Below, one piece after another: positions 7,190-14,784 of a DNA stretch of 16,199 nucleotides. The stretch is from Syntrophomonadaceae bacterium. GTDB taxonomy: Bacteria; Bacillota; Dethiobacteria; SKNC01. The DNA is taken from contig PWHX01000153.1 of the NCBI GenBank assembly GCA_003555415.1, forward strand, positions 1 through 16,199. Direction: 5' to 3'. A program made the translations under genes and the position numbers. The notes beneath the pieces were generated by a model. It ran no database searches. It was not told the origin of the DNA and saw only the letters and a list, made by a program, of their open reading frames with translations. The stretch's first letter is position 1; each line of letters begins with the position of its first letter.

Positions 7190-7801
7190 TTGGATAAGAA
7201 TTCTTTAAAGCCTGAACAAATAGATATATTGAAGGAAATAGGTAATATAGGAATGGGCAATGCGACAACTTCCCTTTCTAAAATGCTGGAAGAAAAGATA
7301 AAAATGGATGTTCCTGAAGTTTCCTTAATATCATTGTCTGAGGTTCCTGAACTGGTGGGAGGGCCTGAAAAACCGGTAGCAGTCGTGTTTAGCAAGGCCC
7401 TTGGGGAAGTTTCATTTTTTATAATTTTTTTAATGCCTGAGCATAGTGCACTTAATATAATTAAAGCCTTAACTGACGGGGAAACAAATGAATTCTGCTA
7501 CATGGGCAGGTCGGTTATCCGGGAGGTTGGTAATATAGTAGGGGCTGCTTACTTAAGTGCGCTATCTTTTTTAACGAATTATACTTTCAAGCAGACTCCC
7601 CCAATTTTAGCCATAGATATGGCCGGTGCCATACTGGGCACTATTTTTGCTGAAGCGGATCTTGCCGATGACACCCTGCTACTAATAAAGACTATCTTAA
7701 ATACGGAGCTTACAGATTTCGAAGGGTATTTATTTATTGTTCCTAACTGGGAAAAGTTTAAAAGCATCGTTGAAATACTAGGATTGGAGCTTGAAGAATG
7801 A
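7190..7801 (+). CDS. cheC: CheY-P phosphatase CheC
   Basis: CheC removes phosphate from CheY-P and, in Bacillus, partners with CheD. The 203-residue chain has both CheC active-site motifs complete: DILKEIGN followed after 22 residues by Pro, and SVIREVGN followed after 22 residues by Pro. It has no FliN domain and no LSQ peptide, which separates it from FliY. The start is TTG at 7190 with AGAGGTGA upstream at 7178-7185. The last codons overlap the start of cheD in an ATGA arrangement, so CheC and CheD are probably made together, which suits their known complex. Confidence 0.95.
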   Translation: MDKNSLKPEQIDILKEIGNIGMGNATTSLSKMLEEKIKMDVPEVSLISLSEVPELVGGPEKPVAVVFSKALGEVSFFIIFLMPEHSALNIIKALTDGETNEFCYMGRSVIREVGNIVGAAYLSALSFLTNYTFKQTPPILAIDMAGAILGTIFAEADLADDTLLLIKTILNTELTDFEGYLFIVPNWEKFKSIVEILGLELEE

Positions 7802-8286
7802 TAACTCGGGTCAAAATAGCAGATATAGCTACGCAGAGGGTTTCAGGTGTTTTAATTACGGTGGGGTTGGGCTCCTGCATAGGCACTGTTTTTTATGATA
7901 GCAAGAGTATAACGGCTGGTATGGCTCATGTTCTGCTGCCCGATAGCACCCAGTTTAATAGTAGAAAGCAAAATCCAATGAAGTATGCGGATACGGCCCT
8001 ACCTTTGATGTTGGATGATATGTTGAAAAAAGGTGCCCTTAAAAAAAATATAGTTGCTAAGATCGCAGGGGGGAGCAAGCTTTTTGAATTTAATACATCA
8101 GATGGAAAACCAGAAGTTAGCGTGGGGGAAAAAAATATACAGGCAGTGAAAAAAACACTAAAGGATATGGGAATTTCTCTTGTGGCTGAAGATGTAGGCG
8201 GTACTTTTGGCCGTACCATGAAATTATTTGTGGATACAGGTAAAGTGGAGATTTCGTCTTTAGAGGGTTATAAGAAATTGTTTTAG
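7798..8286 (+). CDS. cheD: Chemoreceptor glutamine deamidase CheD
   Basis: CheD deamidates selected glutamines of chemoreceptors and in Bacillus also binds CheC and raises its phosphatase activity. The 162-residue protein contains the catalytic triad Thr21, Cys27 (in GLGSCIG) and His44 (in MAHVLLP). To my recollection these are the same residue numbers as in Thermotoga CheD. The conserved KIAGGSKLF and GGTFGR motifs follow. The ATG overlaps the cheC stop by four bases. All catalytic residues are present, so I expect an active enzyme. Confidence 0.96.
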   Translation: MITRVKIADIATQRVSGVLITVGLGSCIGTVFYDSKSITAGMAHVLLPDSTQFNSRKQNPMKYADTALPLMLDDMLKKGALKKNIVAKIAGGSKLFEFNTSDGKPEVSVGEKNIQAVKKTLKDMGISLVAEDVGGTFGRTMKLFVDTGKVEISSLEGYKKLF

Positions 8287-8317
8287 TTTTGAACTATTTA
8301 GGGGCAGGAGGAAAAAT

Positions 8318-9367
8318 ATGGCAATAAAAGTGTTGGTTGTAGATGATTCAGCTTTTATGCGAAGGGTTATTTCCGATATGTTAAATTCCAGTGCTGGCAT
8401 AGAGGTGGTAGCTACGGCTCGAAACGGTATAGAGGCGCTGGAAAAAATGGTTACATATGAGCCTCAAGTGATTACCCTGGATGTGGAAATGCCAAAAATG
8501 GATGGTATTACTACTCTAAAACAAGTTATGAGAAACAGGCCTACTCCCGTGATAATGTTAAGCAGTTTAACTCATAAGGGCAGCAAAGAAACCATGGATG
8601 CCCTTTTTTCAGGAGCACTGGACTTTGTGCCAAAACCCTCGGGCGCTATTTCCCTTGATCTGGAAAAAGTCAAAAATGAACTTGTATCCAAGGTAAGAAC
8701 TGCGGTTAAGGCAAAAATGTCTACCCAAAATGTTAAGCAGAGGGAAGCACCTCCTCCCCCTGCAGGTAAGACAACAGAAAAAACGTTACATTCAAAGGTG
8801 CAAAAAGTAGTGGCTATTGGTTCTTCCACCGGCGGGCCTAAGGCTCTGGAAATAATTCTCACCCATTTGCCTGCCGATTTTCCGGCCAGTATTTTAATTA
8901 CCCAGCACATGCCTAAGGGTTTTACCAGGTCTTTAGGGGAGAGATTGGATCGCTTAAGCAGCCTAAAAATTAAGGAAGCTGAAAGCGGTGATACTGTACG
9001 AAACGGACAGGTTTTAATTGCTCCTGGGGGTTATCATTTAAAGCTGGAAAAAAAAGAAAAGATATTTTTGAGCGAGGAAGATCCCGTTCAGCATGTAAGA
9101 CCCTCTGCAGACGTTATGATGGTTTCTATAGCTGAACATTATGGAGCAAATACTCTTGGCGTTGTTCTAACCGGGATGGGAAAAGATGGAGCTTACGGTA
9201 TGGAAGTTATAAAAAAAGCAGGAGGCAAAACTATTGTACAGGACAAGGAAACCGCGGCTATTTTCAGTATGCCTGGATCAGTCATTAAAGCAGGTCATGC
9301 TGATTATGTTGTTCCCATTCGGGATATGGCTATTAAAATAGTCAACTGTTTAAAGGAGAAAGTATAA
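8318..9367 (+). CDS. cheB: Receptor methylesterase/deamidase CheB
   Basis: CheB removes methyl groups from receptor glutamates as the adaptation arm of chemotaxis. The 349-residue protein has an N-terminal receiver domain with Asp9/Asp10 and phospho-accepting Asp55 (in TLDVEMPKMDG). A linker with a run of prolines (about 142-160) follows. The C-terminal methylesterase domain has the catalytic triad Ser170 (GSSTGG), His197 (TQHMP) and Asp290 (GMGKDG). The ATG follows GGCAGGAGGA. It sits directly before cheR, so the two opposing adaptation enzymes are adjacent, beside the third modifier cheD. Confidence 0.97.
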   Translation: MAIKVLVVDDSAFMRRVISDMLNSSAGIEVVATARNGIEALEKMVTYEPQVITLDVEMPKMDGITTLKQVMRNRPTPVIMLSSLTHKGSKETMDALFSGALDFVPKPSGAISLDLEKVKNELVSKVRTAVKAKMSTQNVKQREAPPPPAGKTTEKTLHSKVQKVVAIGSSTGGPKALEIILTHLPADFPASILITQHMPKGFTRSLGERLDRLSSLKIKEAESGDTVRNGQVLIAPGGYHLKLEKKEKIFLSEEDPVQHVRPSADVMMVSIAEHYGANTLGVVLTGMGKDGAYGMEVIKKAGGKTIVQDKETAAIFSMPGSVIKAGHADYVVPIRDMAIKIVNCLKEKV

Positions 9368-9386
9368 AAACTTGGGTGGTGCTGAT

Positions 9387-10166
9387 ATGAGTATAGATTA
9401 CTCTTTTTTTAAAAAAAAGTTTAGAGACCTTACAGGCATGGACTTGAACAGCTATAAAGATCAACAGATGGAACGGCGGGTCCTTCAGTTTATGAGCAGA
9501 GCAAATTGCAGCGATTATCATACTTATTGGAAGCTTTTAGAGACTGATAACAAGGAAAAAATGCGTTTTTTAAATTACCTGACTATTAATACCACCAGTT
9601 TTTTCAGGGATCAGTCTGTTTATAACAACATAAGGGATAAAGTAATTCCTGAAGTGCTGGAAAGAAAGAAGGGTAAAATAAAGATTTGGAGCGCCGGTTG
9701 TTCCATTGGAGCAGAGCCCTATTCCCTGGCTATTTTAATGGCGGAGGCTGCTCCCGGCAAATATTCTATAAATGCCACGGATTTAGATGAGCAGGCTCTA
9801 CAAAAAGCCAGGGAGGGTAGATTTAATTACAACCAGCTGGAGAACATATCTGCCAAGCTCCGGGGTAAGTATTTTAATAAAATAGATGATAAATTATATG
9901 AAGTCAGCCCGGATTTAAAAAAAGTGGTAACTTTTAAAAAACAAAACTTGTTAGAGGACAGCTTTGAAAAAGGTTTTGACATGATACTATGCCGCAATGT
10001 GTTTATTTATTTTAAACAGGATACCCAGAATAAATTGATGAGTAAATTTATAGATTCCCTTACACCCCTGGGTTTTTTTGTTATTGGGAGCTCGGAGAAC
10101 ATAGGGGACCTGAAAGAATGGAACCTGAAAAGGGCAGCCATTTCCATATTTCAAAAACAAAAATAA
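9387..10166 (+). CDS. cheR: Chemoreceptor glutamate methyltransferase CheR
   Basis: CheR methylates receptor glutamates with S-adenosylmethionine. From ATG 9387 the protein has 259 residues. The N-terminal helical domain ends in the conserved INTTSFFRD. The SAM-binding motif is SAGCSIGAEPYSLA, followed by the acidic loop ATDLDEQAL and the CRNVFIYF motif. There is no C-terminal receptor-tethering pentapeptide-binding extension that I can recognise. I chose ATG 9387 because GGGTGGTG (9374-9381) lies just upstream; a TTG at 9372 in the same frame would be only five bases past the cheB stop and lacks a site of its own. This is the last gene of the operon, followed within five bases by a terminator. 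Confidence 0.95.
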   Translation: MSIDYSFFKKKFRDLTGMDLNSYKDQQMERRVLQFMSRANCSDYHTYWKLLETDNKEKMRFLNYLTINTTSFFRDQSVYNNIRDKVIPEVLERKKGKIKIWSAGCSIGAEPYSLAILMAEAAPGKYSINATDLDEQALQKAREGRFNYNQLENISAKLRGKYFNKIDDKLYEVSPDLKKVVTFKKQNLLEDSFEKGFDMILCRNVFIYFKQDTQNKLMSKFIDSLTPLGFFVIGSSENIGDLKEWNLKRAAISIFQKQK

Positions 10167-10170
10167 GGCG

Positions 10171-10198
10171 AAAAAGGGTCAATGATGATCCTTTTTTT
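10171..10198 (+). terminator. Intrinsic terminator of the fliM-cheR operon
   Basis: AAAGGGTCA (10173-10181) pairs with TGATCCTTT (10186-10194) over nine positions with one G-T pair and a four-base ATGA loop. Two more A-T pairs extend the base, and the T run continues to 10198. It ends the switch/chemotaxis operon and separates it from the amino-acid metabolism genes. Confidence 0.85.
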
Positions 10199-10234
10199 AA
10201 GTTTAGAAAGGTTTTTGCAGGAAAGAGGTGCCGG

Positions 10235-10261
10235 ATGTCGAAAGCAATAAGGGTAATTTAA
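10235..10261 (+). CDS. Possible 8-codon leader peptide upstream of the ACT gene
   Basis: AAAGAGGTG (10222-10230) is a good ribosome binding site and is followed after four bases by ATG and the mini-frame MSKAIRVI, ending in TAA. It lies 29 bases before the ACT gene start. It could be a short leader peptide or the remnant of a lost gene start. I see no attenuator hairpin between it and the ACT gene, and the codons are not rich in aromatic amino acids, so function is uncertain. Confidence 0.2.
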   Translation: MSKAIRVI

Positions 10262-10290
10262 GATATTAAAATATGAAGGAGGAAAGCTTT

Positions 10291-10725
10291 ATGAAGGTTA
10301 ACCAGCTGTCGGTATTTTTAGAAAATAAATCCGGGCGTCTGGCCAGGGTCACAAAGGTGCTGGGGGAAAATGAAATAAATATAAGAGCCCTGTCTATAGC
10401 TGATACTACTGACTTTGGCATACTTCGTTTGATTGTTAGTAAACCCAAAGAAGCCTACAGCATATTAAAATCTGAGGGCTTTGTAGTGAGTGAGACGGAG
10501 GTTATAGCTGTATGTATTCCTGATAAGCCAGGGGGATTAGGTGGTGTTCTGGCTATCCTGGAAGCAGCTCAGATAAACATTGAATATTTATATGCCTTTG
10601 TAGGTAATACCCATACGAAAAACGCCCTGGTGATCTTCAGGGTAGAAGATTGCGACAGGGCTGTGGAAGTCCTTAAGGAAAAAGGAGTGCAGGTTGTAAA
10701 GGAAGAGAACGTTTATTCCATGTAA
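10291..10725 (+). CDS. Tandem ACT-domain protein, probable amino-acid-binding regulator
   Basis: The 144-residue protein contains two ACT domains. The first spans about 1-68 (QLSVFLENKSGRLARVTKVL, then INIRALSI) and the second about 69-140 (VIAVCIPDKPGGLGGVLAIL, then INIEYLYAF). ACT domains bind small ligands, usually amino acids, at the dimer face. No DNA-binding or catalytic domain is present. It belongs to the small ACT proteins (COG4747 type) often found beside paaK and iorAB in anaerobic bacteria and archaea, which suggests sensing of aromatic amino acids or their derivatives; that role is inference. I chose ATG 10291 because GAAGGAGGAAAG ends six bases upstream; an ATG at 10273 in the same frame would start within that site. 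Confidence 0.9.
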   Translation: MKVNQLSVFLENKSGRLARVTKVLGENEINIRALSIADTTDFGILRLIVSKPKEAYSILKSEGFVVSETEVIAVCIPDKPGGLGGVLAILEAAQINIEYLYAFVGNTHTKNALVIFRVEDCDRAVEVLKEKGVQVVKEENVYSM

Positions 10726-10733
10726 AAAATAAA

Positions 10734-10796
10734 TGCCCATACAATTATTATAAACCGGCTTTTTATTTTTTTTGTTTTTTTCTTTGCCGGTGGGCA
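10734..10796 (+). repeat. Nested inverted repeat around a T-rich tract before paaK
   Basis: TGCCCA (10734-10739) is complementary to TGGGCA (10791-10796), and ACCGGC (10754-10759) to GCCGGT (10786-10791). The two arms are adjacent on the right but separated by 14 bases on the left, with a loop of 26 mostly T bases (10760-10785). In RNA this gives a two-part stem with a one-sided bulge that ends just before the paaK ribosome binding site (10805-10812). It may be a processing or attenuation structure, or an end signal for the ACT transcript. Confidence 0.5.
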
Positions 10797-10819
10797 GTTG
10801 GCGGAAAGGAGAGTTTATA

Positions 10820-12127
10820 TTGATTTGGGATGAAAAATATGAGTGCATGGACCGGGAACAGCTGCGGGAACTTCAGTCTGAACGCTTAAGGGAAGTAGTA
10901 GACAGAGTATACAACAAAGTTCCCTTTTATCGCCAGCTTTTTGACCGGGAAGGAATTAAACCTGGGGATATAAAAGGGGTTGAGGATTTATCTAAACTTC
11001 CTTTTACCACTAAGGATACTCTCCGGGGGAATTACCCTTATGGTCTTTTTGCGGAGCCTTTATCTAAAATTGTCAGGATACATGCATCTTCAGGCACCAC
11101 GGGTAAGCCTACGGTGGTGGGTTATACAAAAAAAGACCTGGACACCTGGGCCGAGCTTATTGCCAGGATAGTGGTGCAGGCGGGAGCTACTGAGGAGGAT
11201 GTGGTCCAGATATGTTTTGGTTATGGCTTGTTTACCGGGGGTTTTGGTTTGCATTATGGCCTGGAAAAACTGGGCACAACGATTATCCCTGCTTCTATAG
11301 GGAATACCCGGCGGCAGATAATGCTGATGGAGGACTTTGCCACATCAGTACTGGTTTCTACACCTTCTTATGCCCTTTACATGGCAGAAGTACTGCAGGA
11401 AATGGGTGTGGAAAGGGAGAGCCTGAAATTGAGGCTGGGCCTGTTTGGCGGTGAACCCTGGACAGAGAGCATGAGGGAGCAGATTAAGTCCAAGTGGGAT
11501 ATAACAGCCACCGACAATTATGGTTTAAGCGAAATTATAGGTCCGGGAGTTTCCGGGGAGTGCCTGGAATTTAAAGGGCTTCATATATCAGAGGACCATT
11601 TTATACCGGAAATAATTGACCCCGAGACAGGGGAGAGTCTTGACTTTGGGGAGGAAGGTGAACTGGTGTTTACCGCTCTAACCAAGGAGGCCTTTCCTGT
11701 AATACGTTACCGTACCAAGGATATTTCTATTCTCTGGGACCAGCCTTGTTCCTGCGGGCGTACCACCGCCCGGATGAAGAAGGTTACCGGAAGAACCGAT
11801 GATATGCTTATTATACGGGGGGTTAATGTATATCCTTCCCAAATAGAAAGCGTTCTCATGGAAATAAAGGGTGTAGCACCCCACTATCAAATTATGGTGG
11901 AACGGAAAGGGCACCTGGATAATATGGAGGTTAAGGTAGAACTGGAGGAGGAATTGTTTACAGGAAGCTTCCGAGATCTGGAGGCTGTGGAAAAGAAGAT
12001 AAAAAGCGGCTTAAACTCAGTGCTGGGGATAGATGTGAGGGTTAAGCTGGTTGAACCTAAAACTCTGGAACGCACTGAAGGTAAATCCAAGAGAGTTATA
12101 GATAAAAGGGAGCTAACTGATTCATAA
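10820..12127 (+). CDS. paaK: Phenylacetate-CoA ligase family enzyme (PaaK)
   Basis: PaaK-type ligases join aryl-acetates to CoA with ATP giving AMP and pyrophosphate, or may run backward. The 435-residue protein starts MIWDEKYECMDREQL, typical of the family. The AMP-binding loop is HASSGTTGKPTVV, followed by DNYGLSEIIGPG and the C-terminal hinge RTDDMLIIRGVNVYPSQIE. I chose TTG 10820 because AAAGGAGAG (10805-10812) lies seven bases upstream and because family members start at this point; an ATG at 10772 would add sixteen residues read from the T-rich inverted repeat. Between the ACT gene and iorAB, it probably links the aryl-acetyl-CoA made by IorAB to free aryl-acetate. The exact substrate cannot be read from sequence. 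Confidence 0.93.
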   Translation: MIWDEKYECMDREQLRELQSERLREVVDRVYNKVPFYRQLFDREGIKPGDIKGVEDLSKLPFTTKDTLRGNYPYGLFAEPLSKIVRIHASSGTTGKPTVVGYTKKDLDTWAELIARIVVQAGATEEDVVQICFGYGLFTGGFGLHYGLEKLGTTIIPASIGNTRRQIMLMEDFATSVLVSTPSYALYMAEVLQEMGVERESLKLRLGLFGGEPWTESMREQIKSKWDITATDNYGLSEIIGPGVSGECLEFKGLHISEDHFIPEIIDPETGESLDFGEEGELVFTALTKEAFPVIRYRTKDISILWDQPCSCGRTTARMKKVTGRTDDMLIIRGVNVYPSQIESVLMEIKGVAPHYQIMVERKGHLDNMEVKVELEEELFTGSFRDLEAVEKKIKSGLNSVLGIDVRVKLVEPKTLERTEGKSKRVIDKRELTDS

Positions 12128-12190
12128 GAATTTATAAAATTTTCATATGGTATATATTATAGATTTGTTAACAGGTTTGGGGGGATTGGT

Positions 12191-13948
12191 ATGGAAAAAG
12201 TATTGATGTCAGGAAATGAAGCAATTGCCCGGGGCGCTTATGAATCCGGAGTTAAAGTAGCTTCAGCTTACCCGGGAACGCCCAGTACAGAGATTCTGGA
12301 GAATGTGGCCCGGTACGAAGAAATATATGCCCAGTGGTCCTGCAATGAAAAGGTAGCTCTGGAAGTGGGCATTGGTGCTTCCATAGCGGGGGGTAGAACC
12401 CTGGTAGCCATGAAACATGTGGGGGTTAATGTAGCTGCAGACCCACTGATGACCCTGGCTTATACCGGGGTAAACGGCGGCCTTGTTTTGGTTTCTGCCG
12501 ATGATCCCGGCATGCACAGTTCACAAAACGAACAGGATAACCGCAGGTACGCTAAATTTGCTAAAATACCTTTGCTGGAACCGGGGGACAGCCAGGAGGC
12601 TAAAGATTTTGTGAAAAGGGCTCTGGAAATTAGTGAGGAGTTTGATATTCCCGTTATGTTGAGAACCACCACCAGGGTGGCCCATTCCCTTACTCCGGTG
12701 TCCCTGGAGGAGCCCGGGGAAGTACTCCTTAAGGAATATATTAAAGAACCTCAAAAGTATGTCATGATACCGGCTTATGCCCGGGTCAGGCATAAGCTTT
12801 TAGAGGAAAAAATGTCTAGAATTAAGGACTTTAATGACAATAATCCCCTTAACTATATTCAGTGGGGAGATAAAGAGATAGGCATTGTTGCTTCCGGAAT
12901 TAGCTATCAGTATGTAAAGGAAGCCTTACCTGAGGTTTCTTCTTTGAAGCTGGGGATGCCTTATCCCTTTCCCGAAAATCTTGTCCGGGAGTTTGCTGCC
13001 GGGGTTCAAAAGCTCTTTGTAGTGGAGGAGCTGGAGCCCTTTATGGAGGAAGAAATCCGGGCTTTAGGATTGGAAGTTACGGGAAAAGAAATATTTTCCG
13101 CCACGGGGGAGATAAATGCGGAAATGATAAGGGAAAGGATAGGAAACAAAACTGAATCGGCTCCTGTAAAACTGGAGGATTACTCCGGGGAGGAGATTCC
13201 ACCCCGTCCGCCGGTAATGTGTCCCGGCTGCCCTCACCGGGGGGTATTTCACACCTTGAAAAAACTCAAGCTAATTGTAACCGGGGATATTGGTTGTTAT
13301 ACCCTGGGTTGCCTTCCTCCCCTGGAAGCCATGGATTCTTGTATCTGTATGGGAGCCAGCATAGGTGCAGCCCTGGGGATGGAAAAGGCCAATCCGGAAC
13401 TTAAAGGTAAGATTGTGGCGGTAATTGGTGACTCAACTTTTTTCCATTCAGGAATAACCGGCACCCTGGATATTGCTTATAACCTGGGGTCCTCCACGGT
13501 TATCATACTGGATAACCGGACTACAGCCATGACAGGGCACCAGGACCACCCGGGGACAGGTAAGACCTTGAAGAAAGAAGAGAGCAAGGCTGCCGACCTT
13601 CACAGGATTGTGAATTCCCTGGGGATAGAACGGGTAACGGAAGCCGACCCGCTAAATTTAAAGGAAGTAAAAGAGGTAATCGCCAGGGAGATAGAGTCCC
13701 CACAATCTTCCGTGATTATTTTTCAAAAACCCTGTGCTCTCCTGGAAAAGAAGGATAAACCTTTGGTTGTTGATGAAGAGGAATGTTCCTACTGCAAAAG
13801 GTGCCTGGATATAGGCTGCCCGGGGATAATGAATGACTGGGAGGCTGAAAAGGTTCAAATAAATCCGGATTTGTGCAGCGGGTGCAGCTTATGTCAGCAG
13901 TTATGTAATGCCGGAGCCATCAGGAAAGCAGGTGATAACCTTGAGTAG
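12191..13948 (+). CDS. iorA: Indolepyruvate:ferredoxin oxidoreductase, alpha subunit
   Basis: IorA with IorB oxidatively decarboxylates indolepyruvate and other aryl-pyruvates with CoA to aryl-acetyl-CoA, reducing ferredoxin. The 585-residue protein begins MEKVLMSGNEAIARGAYESG with the pyrimidine-binding domain (SAYPGTPSTEIL). It continues to the thiamine-diphosphate domain with CPGCPHRG, GDSTFFHSG (413-421) and DNRTTAMTG. The C-terminus carries two iron-sulfur motifs: Cys532/535/538/543 with Pro544, and Cys562/565/568/572. In the second motif Asn follows the last Cys instead of the common Pro. Length and order match the IorA family. The ATG follows GGGGGGA. The stop overlaps the iorB start by eight bases, ensuring paired synthesis of the two subunits. 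Confidence 0.96.
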   Translation: MEKVLMSGNEAIARGAYESGVKVASAYPGTPSTEILENVARYEEIYAQWSCNEKVALEVGIGASIAGGRTLVAMKHVGVNVAADPLMTLAYTGVNGGLVLVSADDPGMHSSQNEQDNRRYAKFAKIPLLEPGDSQEAKDFVKRALEISEEFDIPVMLRTTTRVAHSLTPVSLEEPGEVLLKEYIKEPQKYVMIPAYARVRHKLLEEKMSRIKDFNDNNPLNYIQWGDKEIGIVASGISYQYVKEALPEVSSLKLGMPYPFPENLVREFAAGVQKLFVVEELEPFMEEEIRALGLEVTGKEIFSATGEINAEMIRERIGNKTESAPVKLEDYSGEEIPPRPPVMCPGCPHRGVFHTLKKLKLIVTGDIGCYTLGCLPPLEAMDSCICMGASIGAALGMEKANPELKGKIVAVIGDSTFFHSGITGTLDIAYNLGSSTVIILDNRTTAMTGHQDHPGTGKTLKKEESKAADLHRIVNSLGIERVTEADPLNLKEVKEVIAREIESPQSSVIIFQKPCALLEKKDKPLVVDEEECSYCKRCLDIGCPGIMNDWEAEKVQINPDLCSGCSLCQQLCNAGAIRKAGDNLE

Positions 13949-14519
13949 GGACATAAACGTACTGCTGGTTGGAGTTGGAGGACAGGGGACAATACTGGCC
14001 AGCCGGATAATTGCCTATGTTGTTCAGGCCAACGACCTGTCGGTAAAACTTTCTGAAACTCACGGAATGGCCCAGAGGGGTGGCAGTGTGGTTACTCACC
14101 TCCGGGCCGGGGAAGAGATTTGTTCCCCTTTGATTGATGAAGGACAGGCGGATATAATACTGTCCTTTGAACAGCTGGAAGCCTGGCGCTGGCTTCCCTA
14201 TTTAAAAAAGGGAGGTATGGTAGTGGTAAACTCCCAGGTTATTTATCCTGTACCCGTAATACTGGGGTATCAAAAGTACCCGGAAAATATTTTAGAGAAG
14301 CTTAAAAAGAATATTCCCCGGACTTTTGCAGTTGATGCTTTGGCCCTGGCCCGGGAAGCGGGAAATGAGAGAACGGTTAATGTTGTTCTTTTAGGGGTTT
14401 TGGCCAAAAACTTGGAATTTGACCAGAGCTTTTGGCTACAGGCCCTGGAGTCTATATTACCCGCCAGGGTGCTGGAGCCCAATAAAAAAGCCTTCCTGCT
14501 GGGCTACCAGGAAAGTTAG
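13941..14519 (+). CDS. iorB: Indolepyruvate:ferredoxin oxidoreductase, beta subunit
   Basis: IorB is the gamma-type subunit of the 2-oxoacid:ferredoxin oxidoreductase family. It starts LSRDINVLLVGVGGQG (first residue read as Met), a glycine-rich loop typical of the family, and continues with the conserved ETHGMAQRGGSVVTHLR. From TTG 13941 it has 192 residues. This start overlaps the iorA stop (TTGAGTAG) and has GCAGGTGAT just upstream; an ATG at 13908 in the same frame lies deeper in iorA without its own site and would encode eleven atypical residues. It is the last gene of the ACT-paaK-iorAB cluster. Confidence 0.95.
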   Translation: MSRDINVLLVGVGGQGTILASRIIAYVVQANDLSVKLSETHGMAQRGGSVVTHLRAGEEICSPLIDEGQADIILSFEQLEAWRWLPYLKKGGMVVVNSQVIYPVPVILGYQKYPENILEKLKKNIPRTFAVDALALAREAGNERTVNVVLLGVLAKNLEFDQSFWLQALESILPARVLEPNKKAFLLGYQES

Positions 14520-14558
14520 CTTAGAGAAGGGTCAACAGTAGGGCTCGATAAAAAGATT

Positions 14559-14605
14559 AATAACCCTTTCTTCCAGTTATGAGAAGTGAAGGGTTATTTC
14601 TATTT
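14559..14605 (+). terminator. Intrinsic terminator after iorB
   Basis: AATAACCCTT (14559-14568) is perfectly complementary to AAGGGTTATT (14589-14598), with inner pairing of CTTC and GAAG, and is followed by the T-rich TCTATTT. It ends the ACT-paaK-iorAB unit 40 bases after the iorB stop. On the minus strand a T-rich stretch also follows, but no leftward gene is nearby. Confidence 0.75.
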
Positions 14606-14678
14606 CGGGAAATTTTGTTTTAACTTTAACAGCAGGAAAATAAATCCTTTTGGCGAAATAAAAAGTACACAGTATGGA

Positions 14679-14741
14679 TATAATACTTTAAATGTTAAAT
14701 AGTAATTAGCGGTATAGCGAAGCAAGCAATCTTTCGCTGTA
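14679..14741 (+). promoter_or_regulatory. Leader region of the activator gene: -10-like box and hairpin
   Basis: In the 265-base gap before the BadF-type gene, TATAAT occurs at 14679-14684 without a convincing -35 box. Downstream, TATAGCGAA (14713-14721) pairs with TTCGCTGTA (14733-14741) over nine positions with one G-T pair and an 11-base loop, and no T run follows. This suggests a separate promoter with a structured leader. I do not recognise a known riboswitch class here. Confidence 0.35.
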
Positions 14742-14784
14742 GTGTTATTCAATTAGTCTATAAGTGTAACTGGAGGTCTTAAGG

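Noticed and set aside
10734..10796. Calling the T-rich inverted repeat a simple terminator
   Set aside because: The T run lies in the loop, not after the stem, and on neither strand does a compact stem directly precede a T run.
13658..13858. Leftward frames inside iorA
   Set aside because: They are antisense to the iron-sulfur motif region of iorA and have no known similarity by eye.
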